Origin: an uncultured Clostridia bacterium
Lineage (GTDB): Bacteria > Bacillota > Clostridia > Oscillospirales > Acutalibacteraceae
Direction of reading: 5' to 3'
Length of the DNA stretch: 64,000 nucleotides
NCBI GenBank assembly: GCA_946555465.1
Contig: CAMNST010000003.1
Location: 1 to 64,000, forward strand
This document shows, in pieces, positions 28,316-36,639 of the stretch. The notes beneath the pieces were generated by a model that did no database searches, was not told the DNA's origin, and was given only the letters and a program-made list of their open reading frames with translations. A program made the position numbers and the translations under genes. Numbering within the stretch: the first letter of the stretch is position 1; each line of letters begins with the position of its first letter.

Positions 28316-29308
28316 ATGGATTACCGCATTTCACCCTTTGCAGATATATGGAGCAACGGCATATTTAATGTTCCCACAATTCTTGTTGATAAATATCTGA
28401 AACTGGCAAGCGAATATCAACTCAAGGCTCTGCTTTTTATTTTGAGAAACTGCGGACAGGCTTCTTCTGCGCAAATTGCAAAAGCGCTCGGGCAGACCGT
28501 TTCCGATATAGAAAGTCTGCTTGAATTCTGGGTCGAAGAAGGGATAATATCAGCAGACGGGCAGGAGGTTGTGCCTGTTATTTCGCAGCCCGAAAAGCCA
28601 AAAGAGGAGAAAAAGACTGTTTCTAAAGAGACGCTTTCACCGCCGAGACTTTCGCCTAAAGATGTTGTTGCCTTTTTAAGAGAAAATGAAAATATCCGTT
28701 TTTTGCTGGGAGAAGCACAGCGTGTTTTGGGCAGAACAATCAGCCATGCCGAGCAGGAAATGCTTATTAATATGGTTAATTATTATGGTCTGAAGGCGGA
28801 AGTTATTCTTATGATTCTGGAATTTTACCGCAGCGAAAAAGAACGCGGTAAATCCATCGGCATTGCATATGTTAATGCTATGGCAAAAAACTGGTCTGAA
28901 GAGGGTATTGATAACCTTTCGGATGCCGAGGCGAAACTTGAAGATATTGCAAAGAGCGACAGGCTTTGGAACGAAGTAATTGCCATTACGGGAATACGCC
29001 ACAGACGCCCTTCCGAAAAACAGCGTGAAATGATTAAAGAATGGTTTGCCGATTTTGATATTGCAATGGTAACCCTTGCATCGGATATTATGAAAGAAAA
29101 TACCGATGCACCCAGTCTTCCTTATGTTAATAAAATACTTAAAGAGTGGAAGAAAAACGGCATAACATCACCTTTGCAGGTACAGGCTCAGCAGGAGGAA
29201 TTTGAAAAGAAAAAGCAGAACAAAAATCCCGATAAACTGCAGGGCAAACCTACATATGATCTTGACAGAATTGATAAAGAAACCATGTTCAACACGGATA
29301 TAAAGTAA
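28316..29308 (+). CDS. dnaD: DnaD-domain replication initiation protein
   Basis: 330 residues with an N-terminal winged-helix part (residues 1-75, LVDKYLKLASEYQLKALLFIL) and two C-terminal DnaD/DnaB2 domains (about 110-185, GRTISHAEQEMLINMV; and 200-280, RRPSEKQREMIKEWF), joined by a Lys/Glu/Pro linker. DnaD-type proteins remodel origin DNA and load helicase. ATG 28316 is used because TTGGAG lies at correct spacing. The following gene encodes the helicase loader, giving a primosome pair. Confidence 0.9.
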   Translation: MDYRISPFADIWSNGIFNVPTILVDKYLKLASEYQLKALLFILRNCGQASSAQIAKALGQTVSDIESLLEFWVEEGIISADGQEVVPVISQPEKPKEEKKTVSKETLSPPRLSPKDVVAFLRENENIRFLLGEAQRVLGRTISHAEQEMLINMVNYYGLKAEVILMILEFYRSEKERGKSIGIAYVNAMAKNWSEEGIDNLSDAEAKLEDIAKSDRLWNEVIAITGIRHRRPSEKQREMIKEWFADFDIAMVTLASDIMKENTDAPSLPYVNKILKEWKKNGITSPLQVQAQQEEFEKKKQNKNPDKLQGKPTYDLDRIDKETMFNTDIK

Positions 29309-29320
29309 GGAGGCGGTTTT

Positions 29321-30292
29321 ATGTCCTATTCACAGGAAGTTTATTCACAGGCGCTTGAAATACTTGAACGCAGAAAAGAAAGAGCAAATATTGAAGCACA
29401 GGAACGTTTTGACGAAATAAGCGATAAAATACCCGAACTTGAAGATATAAAAAGAAAACTTGCAAATATAGGTCTCAATATTTCAAAAGTTTTTTTAACA
29501 AGCAGTGATAAACAGGCGGATATTGAGAAACTTATGAATGAAAGCCTTGCTCTTCAGGAGCAGAGAAAACAGGCACTTATAAAAAACGGATATGATGAAG
29601 ATGCCCTTGCAGTTCAGTATTTTTGTTCTGCCTGTCAGGATACAGGATTTATAAAAAGCAGAAGATGCAAGTGCCACAATGAAATTCTTAAAGATATTGA
29701 AAGAAAAAATCTTTCAAAAATTGCACCCATTGAAGACTGCACCTTTGACAGTTTTGATGTCAACTATTATCCCGAAACGGTTATGGAAAACGGCATTTCG
29801 CCAAGAAATCAGGCAGAGAAAATAAAAAACAGTTGTATGAAATATGCTGCCGGTTTTACATCTTCGTCACCGAATATCATGTTTATGGGCGGAACAGGCC
29901 TTGGTAAAACTCACCTTTCTCTTGCAATAGCCAATGTGGCAATTAACCGTGGTTTCAGTGTGGTTTACGGCACCGCTCAGAATATTCTCAGTTCACTTCA
30001 GAATGAGAACTTCGGCAGAACCGATAATCTTAAATATAATGAAAGAGCCGTTTTAAACTGCGATTTGCTTATAATTGATGATTTGGGTACAGAGTTTAAA
30101 AGTTCTTATACCGTTGCCTGTCTTTACAATATAATAAATTCAAGAATTTCTTCAAAACTGCCGACAATTATTTCAACCAATATTCTTTATAAAGAGTTGG
30201 AAGAAAAATATGACCAGCGTATTATTTCACGCCTTGCAGGTGAATATAACAGGCTGAATTTAATCGGAAATGATATAAGATATATTAAATAG
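29321..30292 (+). CDS. dnaI: Primosomal helicase loader DnaI/DnaC-type ATPase
   Basis: The 323-residue AAA+ protein has a coiled N-terminal half, a zinc-type Cys cluster (CSACQDTGFIKSRRCKCH, about residues 106-123), Walker A GGTGLGKTHL near 190, Walker B LLIIDDLGTE near 250 and sensor STNI near 286. DnaI loads the replicative helicase. It follows dnaD by 12 bp with an AGGAGG site, so the two form an operon. Confidence 0.92.
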   Translation: MSYSQEVYSQALEILERRKERANIEAQERFDEISDKIPELEDIKRKLANIGLNISKVFLTSSDKQADIEKLMNESLALQEQRKQALIKNGYDEDALAVQYFCSACQDTGFIKSRRCKCHNEILKDIERKNLSKIAPIEDCTFDSFDVNYYPETVMENGISPRNQAEKIKNSCMKYAAGFTSSSPNIMFMGGTGLGKTHLSLAIANVAINRGFSVVYGTAQNILSSLQNENFGRTDNLKYNERAVLNCDLLIIDDLGTEFKSSYTVACLYNIINSRISSKLPTIISTNILYKELEEKYDQRIISRLAGEYNRLNLIGNDIRYIK

Positions 30293-30303
30293 GTTGATGA
30301 ATT

Positions 30304-30876
30304 ATGAGAGAAATATTTATTAAATTAAAAAATTTGTCTGTTATCACAATCATCGTTTCGCTTCTTATCGGTGCGGTTTTGCTTATAAAACCCGATGAGT
30401 CGCTGAAACTTGTAAGTCTGCTTTGCGGCATTACCGTTATTGCACTTGGCATAGCGGCGCTTTTTTCGTATTTTACTAAGTATAAAACAGCCGTTCTTGC
30501 TGTTCTCGGTGCAGTTTCAATTATCGGCGGAATTATTATCAGTGTAAAATATCAGGCAATTATGTCGGTAATCATTTTTATTTTCGGTCTGTTTATTTTA
30601 CTCAGCGGAATTGTTGATTTTTTCAGCGCCATTGATTCAAAGAAAAGTGACATTTCAAGTTGGATTGTTTCGCTTGTTCTTGCAGTTGTTACAATGGTTT
30701 TCGGGCTTGTAATCATGGTTAATCCGTTCAGCAGTGTTGTTGTGATGACAAGAATTTTAGGCGTTGGTCTGATTGTTTATGCGGTTATGGATTTAATCTC
30801 TTTTATCCAGATAAAAAAGATTGCTAAAATTGCACTTTCGCCGGAAATTGATGCAGATGCAACCGAAGTGGATTAA
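30304..30876 (+). CDS. DUF308/HdeD-like membrane protein
   Basis: 190 residues with six hydrophobic helices, including SVITIIVSLLIGAVLLI, LVSLLCGITVIALGIAAL and SWIVSLVLAVVTMVFGLVIMV, and repeating GxxxLxxGI-type helices of the HdeD/DUF308 family. The C-terminal end is short and acidic. Acid-stress protection is known for E. coli HdeD only. It lies 11 bp after dnaI and may be co-transcribed. Confidence 0.8.
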   Translation: MREIFIKLKNLSVITIIVSLLIGAVLLIKPDESLKLVSLLCGITVIALGIAALFSYFTKYKTAVLAVLGAVSIIGGIIISVKYQAIMSVIIFIFGLFILLSGIVDFFSAIDSKKSDISSWIVSLVLAVVTMVFGLVIMVNPFSSVVVMTRILGVGLIVYAVMDLISFIQIKKIAKIALSPEIDADATEVD

Positions 30877-30896
30877 AAAGTAAGATGAATTTAATG

Positions 30897-30938
30897 AAAA
30901 AGCACACGAAGAGAACAGTTTCTCAGCATGTGCTTTTT
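30897..30938. terminator. Bidirectional terminator
   Basis: A stem AAAAAGCACA/TGTGCTTTTT (30897-30906 with 30929-30938) with an inner GAGAA/TTCTC hairpin, flanked by A and T runs. It lies between the convergent DUF308 and YhcH genes and fits both strands. Confidence 0.8.
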
Positions 30939-30947
30939 GATGTTCGG

Positions 30948-31409
30948 CTATTCAACTGCAATTTTAAAAACAATTTTTCTTACATTTACATCTTTTTGCT
31001 CGCTTAGTCCGGGAAGATGTGCATCCTCGGGATTCAGTAATAAAAATGTGTTTTTTGTTAAAGTGAAATCAATCATGGAATCACCCTCATAAAAGGCAAT
31101 GTCGCCCCCTGATGAGTAATGTTCTTCAACCAGTTTGACGTTATCAAGTTTTGCCCAGCGTATTTTTTCAATGCCGTTCAGAATATATTGCAGGTCAATA
31201 TATTTTTTGTGTGCTTCAAACATCATTTCAGGCGTTTGCTGTTTGGTTCGGTAGGATTGCACCATTGCAAAAACTCTTTTTCCGTCGATTTCATATGTTC
31301 CGTCGGGAAGATTGTTTTTGTTAAAATCACAAACAAAATCATAAACTTTTTTTAATATCGGCATTTTGTCGTAATAATCTGAAATGTTATCCATTTTGTC
31401 AAAAATCAT
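30948..31409 (-). CDS. YhcH/YjgK/YiaL family protein
   Basis: The 153-residue protein is a cupin-type beta-sandwich of the YhcH/EbgC family: EAHKKYIDLQYIL, GDIAFYEG and FLLLNPEDAHLPGL carry the conserved His and Glu residues that line the pocket. Relatives go with sialic acid or other sugar use and bind a metal. GAGGAG lies 11 bases before the ATG. It stands alone here with no sugar genes next to it. Confidence 0.88.
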   Translation of the reverse strand: MIFDKMDNISDYYDKMPILKKVYDFVCDFNKNNLPDGTYEIDGKRVFAMVQSYRTKQQTPEMMFEAHKKYIDLQYILNGIEKIRWAKLDNVKLVEEHYSSGGDIAFYEGDSMIDFTLTKNTFLLLNPEDAHLPGLSEQKDVNVRKIVFKIAVE

Positions 31410-31506
31410 GTTTTATGCAACTCCTCTTTTACAGGTTTGTATTTTTCTATACCTGAATTATATCTTAATATTAAAAACTTATCAATGTTAAATTGAATTG
31501 TATCTG

Positions 31507-31542
31507 AAAAAAGCAGTACGGTCTTATTCAGCCGTACTGCTT
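31507..31542 (-). terminator. Terminator of the two-component operon
   Basis: An 11-bp perfect stem (31511-31521 with 31532-31542), followed on the minus strand by a T run. It ends the kinase gene. Confidence 0.75.
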
Positions 31543-31547
31543 GGTTT

Positions 31548-34007
31548 TTATTTATTCAGAGGAAGTTTAACTTTTGCCTTGAACAAATCACCGTCAATGA
31601 TGATTTCAAGATTTCCGTTTTGTGCACGGCAAAGTTCTTTTGCTATGGAAAGACCGAGACCGTTGCCTTCCTGATTTCTTGATTTATCACCGCGTACAAA
31701 TCGTTCTGTCAGTTCGTCGGGCGAAATATCAAGTGCCTGTGCCGATATGTTTTTCACTTCAAAGACGCCGTAAGTGCCTTCTTTATATACATTTATATAA
31801 ACACGTGAATGCACAGCGCTGTATTTTCTTGCATTTGAAAGCAGATTTTCAATGATTCTGAATGTTTTTGCACCGTCGGCAAAAATGACCGGTGCATTCT
31901 GACAGTCTTTTATGACCAGTTCAAGTCCTGCCTTTTCAAAATCGGACTGAACATCAACCGTTGCCTGAAGGCTGAGTTCCGCCAGATTAAGGGGAGATGC
32001 GTTAATTGTAATATTCCCCGATGTAACTTTTGATGCTTCAATTAAATCTTCAATCAGCCGTTTCAGTTTGGCACCTTTTTCGTCAATTACTTTAATATAT
32101 TTCTGTGCGGTTTCATCTTCAATATTGCATTTTGAAAGCAGGTCAACGTAACTGATGATGGATGTCAGCGGCGTTTTTAAATCGTGCGAAACGTTTGTAA
32201 TCAGTTCTGTTCTGAGCCGTTCGTCTTTAACCGCCTGATTAATTGCATTCTGCAGTTCAACGCTTGTGTAGTTGATGCCTTCTGCAAGTGTTTTGAGTGA
32301 TTTTGGCAGTGCATTCATATCACCCGTGTATTCCTGATGATTGCTTGCCGCCGATATAATTTCGTCAAGAAGTTTGATGTATCTGAGAAGAAAAATCAGT
32401 GCGGCAGTGTTTCCGCCTATAATTGTTAATGCAGATAAGAAAGCAAGAACTCCTGCCCCGCTGCAGGCGCATACAGACGTAAACGTAAACAGAAAAGCAT
32501 TTGCAAAAATATAAAGTGCGGCAGCGGCAAAAACTTTTTTAGAGAATTTTTTCGGTGCATATTCGTAAAAACGCTTTATACTGCCAAAAATCTTTTTGTT
32601 TGTTTTAATAAAGAAGTTAAAGATTTTTCTGCATGTTTTTATAACGAAACGCAAAATCATTACAATAAGGAAATTTCTGTAAAAGATTTTTTCGCTTTTT
32701 GCATATCTTGCAACCGATGCGCAGAACTCCATTATAAGCAGCCATGCGGCGGCTGCAAAGAGTAATGACATTCCGATAAAGAATTTTGATACTCCCATAA
32801 AATCAAAGGAGTGCATAGTTAGGTATGCTGCACCGACGCCGAGTACAATATTTACCGCAAGGTGAATTTCAAACGGTATTTTATCTGTAATTGCCGGTTT
32901 TGCAGGCGAATTTTCATCTTTTTTTCCTGCCGCAAAAAGATAGGCAAATCCAAATATGCAGGACGCAATAAGGCAGATTACCGCAACAGCGGCATATGCG
33001 TTAAAATAATTCATCGTTTTCACCGCAACAGGGTGAAATTCTTTAAGTTCCTGATATCTGTCGTAATATCTGATTTTATCAATTATATTTGATTTATATG
33101 TGCCGTCTTTTAAATTATCATCTGAAAAATCAAAATAGAAATAAGCCGTATAGTTTCGGTAACTATCCTGACTGAAACTATAATGGGTCATAAGACTTAC
33201 ATTGTCTTCGCTGATGCCGCCGGAACTTACTTTTCCGGCATCATATATATAATAAATATCATTTTTTGCAATTTCGTTTTCATTGAAATTTTCAATGTTT
33301 GTAAATGAATATTCTTCATATTCAACATAGTATTTTAACGATTTGATATGCTCATCCGGATAAGCATAGTGGTAATTATTGTAGTTTCGGTCGATGGAAT
33401 CGCTTTCAAATGTATCGTACAAACTGTTGAGTATGGATTTAACTTCATCTTCATCTACATTTTCAAGTGCACTGTTTTCGCTGTAGTTTTCACATTGCGA
33501 GGCAACATCTGTATATGAAAAATCAAATGTGTTGTTGAAACTTTCGTTGTCAACAATAAGGATATCGGTTTTGATTTGTATCGGTTCATCTGACCAGTCA
33601 TTTATGGATTCGTCAACAAAAGTGGTACTTTCGTCTCCGTCTAAAATTTCTTTGCCGAATTCTTCCGAGTTTTTATACTCCCGTTTCAGCATTGCATTTT
33701 TTTCAACAAATTTTTTATATGCCTCATCAACAATGTCGTTTCGTTTTTCGGCAAGTTTTTCTGCAAGGGTATCCTTGTTTATCTGATTTTGAATGTTTTG
33801 GTTTACATAAGATATATCAGATACGAATTCACTGCGAAAAGCCGAAGAGTCAGCAGGATTTTCTGAAATTTTGCCGTCGTCATAGGTATATGCCATTGCA
33901 CATACCACCGCAAGACCTGTTGAAATCATCATGGTAATAAAGCAAAGAGCCAGACATATTAATTTTTTGAGTTTTGAATATTTAAAGTTTTTCGCACTTG
34001 TATCCAA
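31548..34007 (-). CDS. Large sensor histidine kinase
   Basis: 819 residues: a first membrane helix (about 15-38), an extracellular domain of roughly 300 residues (Asn/Asp/Tyr-rich), four or five more helices (about 335-560, for example AAVAVICLIASCIFGFAYLF), then HisKA with His in NVSHDLKTPLTSIISYVDLL (about 609) and the HATPase with NLLSNARKYS and GNGLGLSIAKEL. It overlaps its response regulator by 26 bp. The multi-helix layout resembles kinases of envelope stress; the signal is unknown. Confidence 0.93.
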   Translation of the reverse strand: MDTSAKNFKYSKLKKLICLALCFITMMISTGLAVVCAMAYTYDDGKISENPADSSAFRSEFVSDISYVNQNIQNQINKDTLAEKLAEKRNDIVDEAYKKFVEKNAMLKREYKNSEEFGKEILDGDESTTFVDESINDWSDEPIQIKTDILIVDNESFNNTFDFSYTDVASQCENYSENSALENVDEDEVKSILNSLYDTFESDSIDRNYNNYHYAYPDEHIKSLKYYVEYEEYSFTNIENFNENEIAKNDIYYIYDAGKVSSGGISEDNVSLMTHYSFSQDSYRNYTAYFYFDFSDDNLKDGTYKSNIIDKIRYYDRYQELKEFHPVAVKTMNYFNAYAAVAVICLIASCIFGFAYLFAAGKKDENSPAKPAITDKIPFEIHLAVNIVLGVGAAYLTMHSFDFMGVSKFFIGMSLLFAAAAWLLIMEFCASVARYAKSEKIFYRNFLIVMILRFVIKTCRKIFNFFIKTNKKIFGSIKRFYEYAPKKFSKKVFAAAALYIFANAFLFTFTSVCACSGAGVLAFLSALTIIGGNTAALIFLLRYIKLLDEIISAASNHQEYTGDMNALPKSLKTLAEGINYTSVELQNAINQAVKDERLRTELITNVSHDLKTPLTSIISYVDLLSKCNIEDETAQKYIKVIDEKGAKLKRLIEDLIEASKVTSGNITINASPLNLAELSLQATVDVQSDFEKAGLELVIKDCQNAPVIFADGAKTFRIIENLLSNARKYSAVHSRVYINVYKEGTYGVFEVKNISAQALDISPDELTERFVRGDKSRNQEGNGLGLSIAKELCRAQNGNLEIIIDGDLFKAKVKLPLNK

Positions 34008-34677
34008 GACCGTACACCACCTTCAAGTATTTCGGATCTTTGGGATTAATTTCAATTTTTTCACGGAGATTACGGATATGAACGGTAACTGTTTTTTCAC
34101 TTGTAAACGACGGTTCGTTCCAAACCGCCTCGTAAATCTGCGAGGATGAAAGAACTCTGCCCATATTTTTCATCAGGTGGGCAAGAATTTTAAATTCAAT
34201 CGGTGTAAGTTTTACCGCCTCGCCGTCAACGGTAACCTCTTTTGTGTCGGTATCAAGCACAATTCCGCCCGTTACAAGTTGGCTTGCCTTGATTTCAAGG
34301 CTTCCGAGCATCGTGTAACGCCGTATCTGTGATTTGACCCTTGCCACAAGTTCAAGCGGGTTAAACGGTTTTGTTACATAATCGTCTGCACCGAAACTGA
34401 GACCGCCGATTTTATCCGTGTCCTCACTTTTTGCTGAAAGCAGTATAATCGGAAAATTATATTTTTCCCTGATTTTCAGCGTGGTTTTCAGTCCGTCAAG
34501 CTGAGGCATCATAATATCGAGCACAATGCAGTGAATTTCGTTTTTTTCAATCTGCCCAAGCGCTTCAATGCCGTTTGTTGCTGTCAGAACGTTGTAACCT
34601 TCGTTATCAAGATAAATTCGCAGCGACTCAAGAATGGCATCGTCATCATCGCATACAAGCACAGTTTTTGTTTCCAT
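33982..34677 (-). CDS. OmpR-family response regulator
   Basis: 231 residues: receiver (CDDDDAILES, phospho-acceptor in VLDIMMPQLDG, Lys in YVTKPFNPLE) and winged-helix effector (KLTPIEFKILAHLMKNMG, VTVHIRNLREKIE, GLGYKCEK). It is first in the operon and its end overlaps the kinase gene. A 9-bp inverted repeat in the upstream gap may be a binding site. Confidence 0.93.
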   Translation of the reverse strand: METKTVLVCDDDDAILESLRIYLDNEGYNVLTATNGIEALGQIEKNEIHCIVLDIMMPQLDGLKTTLKIREKYNFPIILLSAKSEDTDKIGGLSFGADDYVTKPFNPLELVARVKSQIRRYTMLGSLEIKASQLVTGGIVLDTDTKEVTVDGEAVKLTPIEFKILAHLMKNMGRVLSSSQIYEAVWNEPSFTSEKTVTVHIRNLREKIEINPKDPKYLKVVYGLGYKCEKL

Positions 34678-34704
34678 ATTTTTCTCCCGTGTATAAATTC
34701 AATC

Positions 34705-34752
34705 CTTATCCGTTGTATATATTTAATCATCTGATTTCAAAGAACGGATAAG
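34705..34752 (-). promoter_or_regulatory. CTTATCCGT inverted repeat before the response regulator
   Basis: CTTATCCGT (34705-34713) and its exact complement ACGGATAAG (34744-34752) flank 30 bases that could hold the promoter of the regulator gene on the minus strand (TTGAAA, 17 bases, TACAAC). The spacing places the two arms on either side of RNA polymerase. It may be an operator; no partner is identified. Confidence 0.4.
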
Positions 34753-34793
34753 TAAAAAAGTTAAGAAATAGTAAAGATATTAAAAGTTAAAGA

Positions 34794-34814
34794 GGGCAGT
34801 TCAGTGAACCGCCC
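34794..34814 (-). terminator. Hairpin after the uracil-DNA glycosylase gene
   Basis: A 10-bp stem with one mismatch (34794-34803 with 34805-34814), followed on the minus strand by TCTTTAACTTTT. It is a weak terminator candidate. Confidence 0.45.
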
Positions 34815-34828
34815 TGATATCAGTCAGA

Positions 34829-35392
34829 TTATATTTCAATGCCAAGTTCTTCAATTTTATCTCTGACTTTAAGCCAGTCGGCAAAGGCAAGTTCCTTGTT
34901 GTTAGGATTTCGCAGAATGGCAGCGGGGTGAAATGTTCCCATAAACAGAGTTCCGTTTTTATCAATAAATTCACCATGCTGTTTTGTTACTCTGAAATCT
35001 TTGTCTATAAGCCGCTGTGCAGAAATTCTGCCCACGCATATCACAATTTTCGGGCGGATAATTTTAAACTGCTCTCTGAGCCAGTTGATGCACATATCCT
35101 GTTCTTCGGGTTTAGGGTCGCGGTTTTTCGGCGGGCGGCATTTAACCATATTGGCTATGTAAACATTTTTATCGCGTGAAAGGTCAATGCTGTCAAGAAA
35201 TTTGTCAAGAAGTTGACCCGATCTGCCGACAAACGGTTTGCCCTGCAAATCCTCGTTCTCGCCGGGGCCTTCGCCGATAAGCATAATATCGGCATCCTTT
35301 TTGCCCATACCGAAAACAAGGTTTGTTCTGCCTTCGCATAATGCGCATTTTGTGCAGTCTTTACATTTTATTTCAAGTTCATCCAAAGTCAT
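34829..35392 (-). CDS. Family 4 uracil-DNA glycosylase (Fe-S)
   Basis: The 187-residue enzyme removes uracil from DNA. Motifs are GEGPGENEDLQGKPFVG near residue 40 and the late FHPAAILRN. Four Cys (CKDCTKC near residues 10-16, and CRPP with a later Cys near 86-103) are the usual 4Fe-4S ligands of this anaerobe-typical family. It stands alone on the minus strand. Confidence 0.93.
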   Translation of the reverse strand: MTLDELEIKCKDCTKCALCEGRTNLVFGMGKKDADIMLIGEGPGENEDLQGKPFVGRSGQLLDKFLDSIDLSRDKNVYIANMVKCRPPKNRDPKPEEQDMCINWLREQFKIIRPKIVICVGRISAQRLIDKDFRVTKQHGEFIDKNGTLFMGTFHPAAILRNPNNKELAFADWLKVRDKIEELGIEI

Positions 35393-35499
35393 TTTTTATC
35401 ACCAAAAACATTATATCAAAATTATTGTTGAAAAACAATGCAATAAGGTATAAAATATTATGGTAAATTCATTTCATACATAAAAGGAGATTATTTAAA

Positions 35500-36078
35500 A
35501 TGGAAAATAAAGTTTTAGTTGAAATTTCAGCACGTCACGTTCACGTGTCTCAGGAAGATCTTGAAACTCTTTTCGGCAAGGGTTATGAACTCACCGTGAA
35601 AAAAGAACTTTCACAGCCGGGTCAGTTTGCCTGCGAAGAAAGAGTTAAGGTTATCGGCGCAAAAGGTGAATTCCCTGCAGTTTCAATTTTAGGCCCTGTA
35701 AGAAAAGAAACCCAGGTTGAAGTTTCTTTGACAGATGCACGTTCAATCGGTGTTCAGGCTCCTGTAAGAGAAAGCGGTGACCTTGAGGGTTCGGGCACCT
35801 GCAAACTTGTTGGTCCGGCAGGCGAGGTTGAACTTGAAAAAGGCGTTATTGCTGCTAAAAGACATATTCACGCAACAACGGAAGATGCAGAAAAAATGGG
35901 ACTTGAAAACGGCGAAATCGTTTCTGTTGAAATTCCGACAGCCAACGGAAGAAACCTTACTTTCGGCGATGTTGTTGTTCGTGTTTCAGACAGTTATGCC
36001 CTTGCAATGCACATTGATACAGATGAGGCAAATGCAGCAGGCATGGCGCCGAACACAATGGGAACTGTAATTAAATAA
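35500..36078 (+). CDS. pduL: PduL-type phosphate propanoyltransferase
   Basis: The 192-residue protein is a PduL phosphotransacylase: two repeated beta-barrel halves carry the zinc His motifs ARHVHVS (residue 11 on) and KRHIHAT (residue 125 on), plus the late ALAMHIDTDEANAAG. It exchanges CoA for phosphate on acetyl or propanoyl groups. No microcompartment shell genes lie nearby, and no encapsulation peptide precedes the domain, so a free housekeeping phosphotransacetylase role is likely. AAGGAG precedes the ATG by 9 bases. Confidence 0.92.
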   Translation: MENKVLVEISARHVHVSQEDLETLFGKGYELTVKKELSQPGQFACEERVKVIGAKGEFPAVSILGPVRKETQVEVSLTDARSIGVQAPVRESGDLEGSGTCKLVGPAGEVELEKGVIAAKRHIHATTEDAEKMGLENGEIVSVEIPTANGRNLTFGDVVVRVSDSYALAMHIDTDEANAAGMAPNTMGTVIK

Positions 36079-36096
36079 TTATTATTACACATTATG

Positions 36097-36134
36097 AAAA
36101 AACCTTCTCTTTTTTGAAGAGAAGGTTTTTCTTT
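36097..36134 (+). terminator. Terminator after pduL
   Basis: An 11-bp perfect stem (36101-36111 with 36117-36127) with A run before and T run after. It ends only 5 bases before the -35 box of the first structured RNA unit. Confidence 0.85.
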
Positions 36135-36138
36135 ATTA

Positions 36139-36332
36139 TTGACTAATGTATTTGAAATGTGATATAATAATCATGCCAAATAACCTTAATAGTTTCCTAA
36201 ATCAGTGTGTATTTTTTATTTTAATAAAAATACATGCTCTATTTTCACATGCTCTTTTAGGAAATGTGAGGTTGTTTGGCGACAGTTGGAGTATGCGTTT
36301 TTTATGCGTGGCTCCGGCTGCGCATTTTTTTA
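36139..36332 (+). ncRNA. Structured RNA unit, copy A (unknown family)
   Basis: Promoter TTGACT (36139-36144), 18 bases, TGA-TATAAT (36163-36168) with extended -10. From about 36175 the RNA closes with stem 1 (36175-36187 with 36268-36280, 13 pairs including two G-U), stem 2 (TTTCCTAAA 36193-36201 with TTTAGGAAA 36256-36264, then GTGTG with CACAT), an apical hairpin of T and A runs, and a conserved strand TGCTCTATTT. It ends in an 8-bp stem with UCCG loop (36305-36324) plus seven T. GTTGGAG (36285-36291) can pair instead with 36312-36318, breaking the terminator. No gene lies inside. Confidence 0.8.
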
Positions 36333-36338
36333 TTTCCA

Positions 36339-36542
36339 TTGACTAATGAATTTAATTTGTGGTATAATATTTTTGCTAGATTAATTTAATAGATTACAAT
36401 AAACAAAGTGTGGCTATTTTTATTTTTTTGATAAAAACGTCGTGCTCTATTTGTCATACTTTGTTTGTGATAATATTAAATTAGTCTAGCAACTAAAAGG
36501 AGCCGCACGTTTTTTATGCGCGGCTTCGGCTGCGCATTTTTT
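36339..36542 (+). ncRNA. Structured RNA unit, copy B (unknown family)
   Basis: It lies exactly 200 bases after copy A: -35 TTGACT at 36339, -10 TATAAT at 36363, stem start at 36375. Stem 1 is 17 pairs (36375-36391 with 36474-36490, one G-U) with sequence mostly different from copy A. Stem 2 pairs AAACAAAGTGTGGC with GTCATACTTTGTTT. The apical T/A hairpin and GTGCTCTATTT strand are kept. The terminator 36517-36536 has a UUCG loop and six T. GGAGCCGC (36499-36506) can pair with GCGGCTTC (36520-36527), excluding the terminator. Confidence 0.8.
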
Positions 36543-36639
36543 GTTTTTTGGGGGGTGAATCTTAATTATACATTGTTCTGACTGCCGCCAAATGTTTATT
36601 TAAAATGAGAACAGCCGCGATTTTGTCGCGGCTGTTTTT
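36543..36639. terminator. Spacer with bidirectional terminator
   Basis: After copy B a G run and short A/T sequence hold no gene. A 10-bp perfect stem ACAGCCGCGA/TCGCGGCTGT (36611-36620 with 36626-36635) with T run on the plus strand blocks read-through into the convergent PAS gene and also closes that gene. Confidence 0.75.

Noticed and set aside
36175-36332. 6S RNA
   Set aside because: A long rod with internal openings is similar, but three diverged copies within 20 kb and the alternative terminator pairing are not typical, and no clear central bubble was seen. Kept only as an alternative to test.
36292-36346. A short reading frame MRFLCVA(P/S)AAHF shared by RNA copies A and C
   Set aside because: The peptide is the translation of the conserved terminator hairpin. 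Copy B has no start codon at this place and the GGAG box is only 1-2 bases from the ATG, so RNA conservation explains it better than a peptide.
36139-36542. MITE or insertion sequence remnants as explanation of the repeated units
   Set aside because: Stems differ widely between copies while pairing is kept, promoter and terminator are intact, and no flanking target duplication was found. A simple copied element would show sequence, not structure, conservation.
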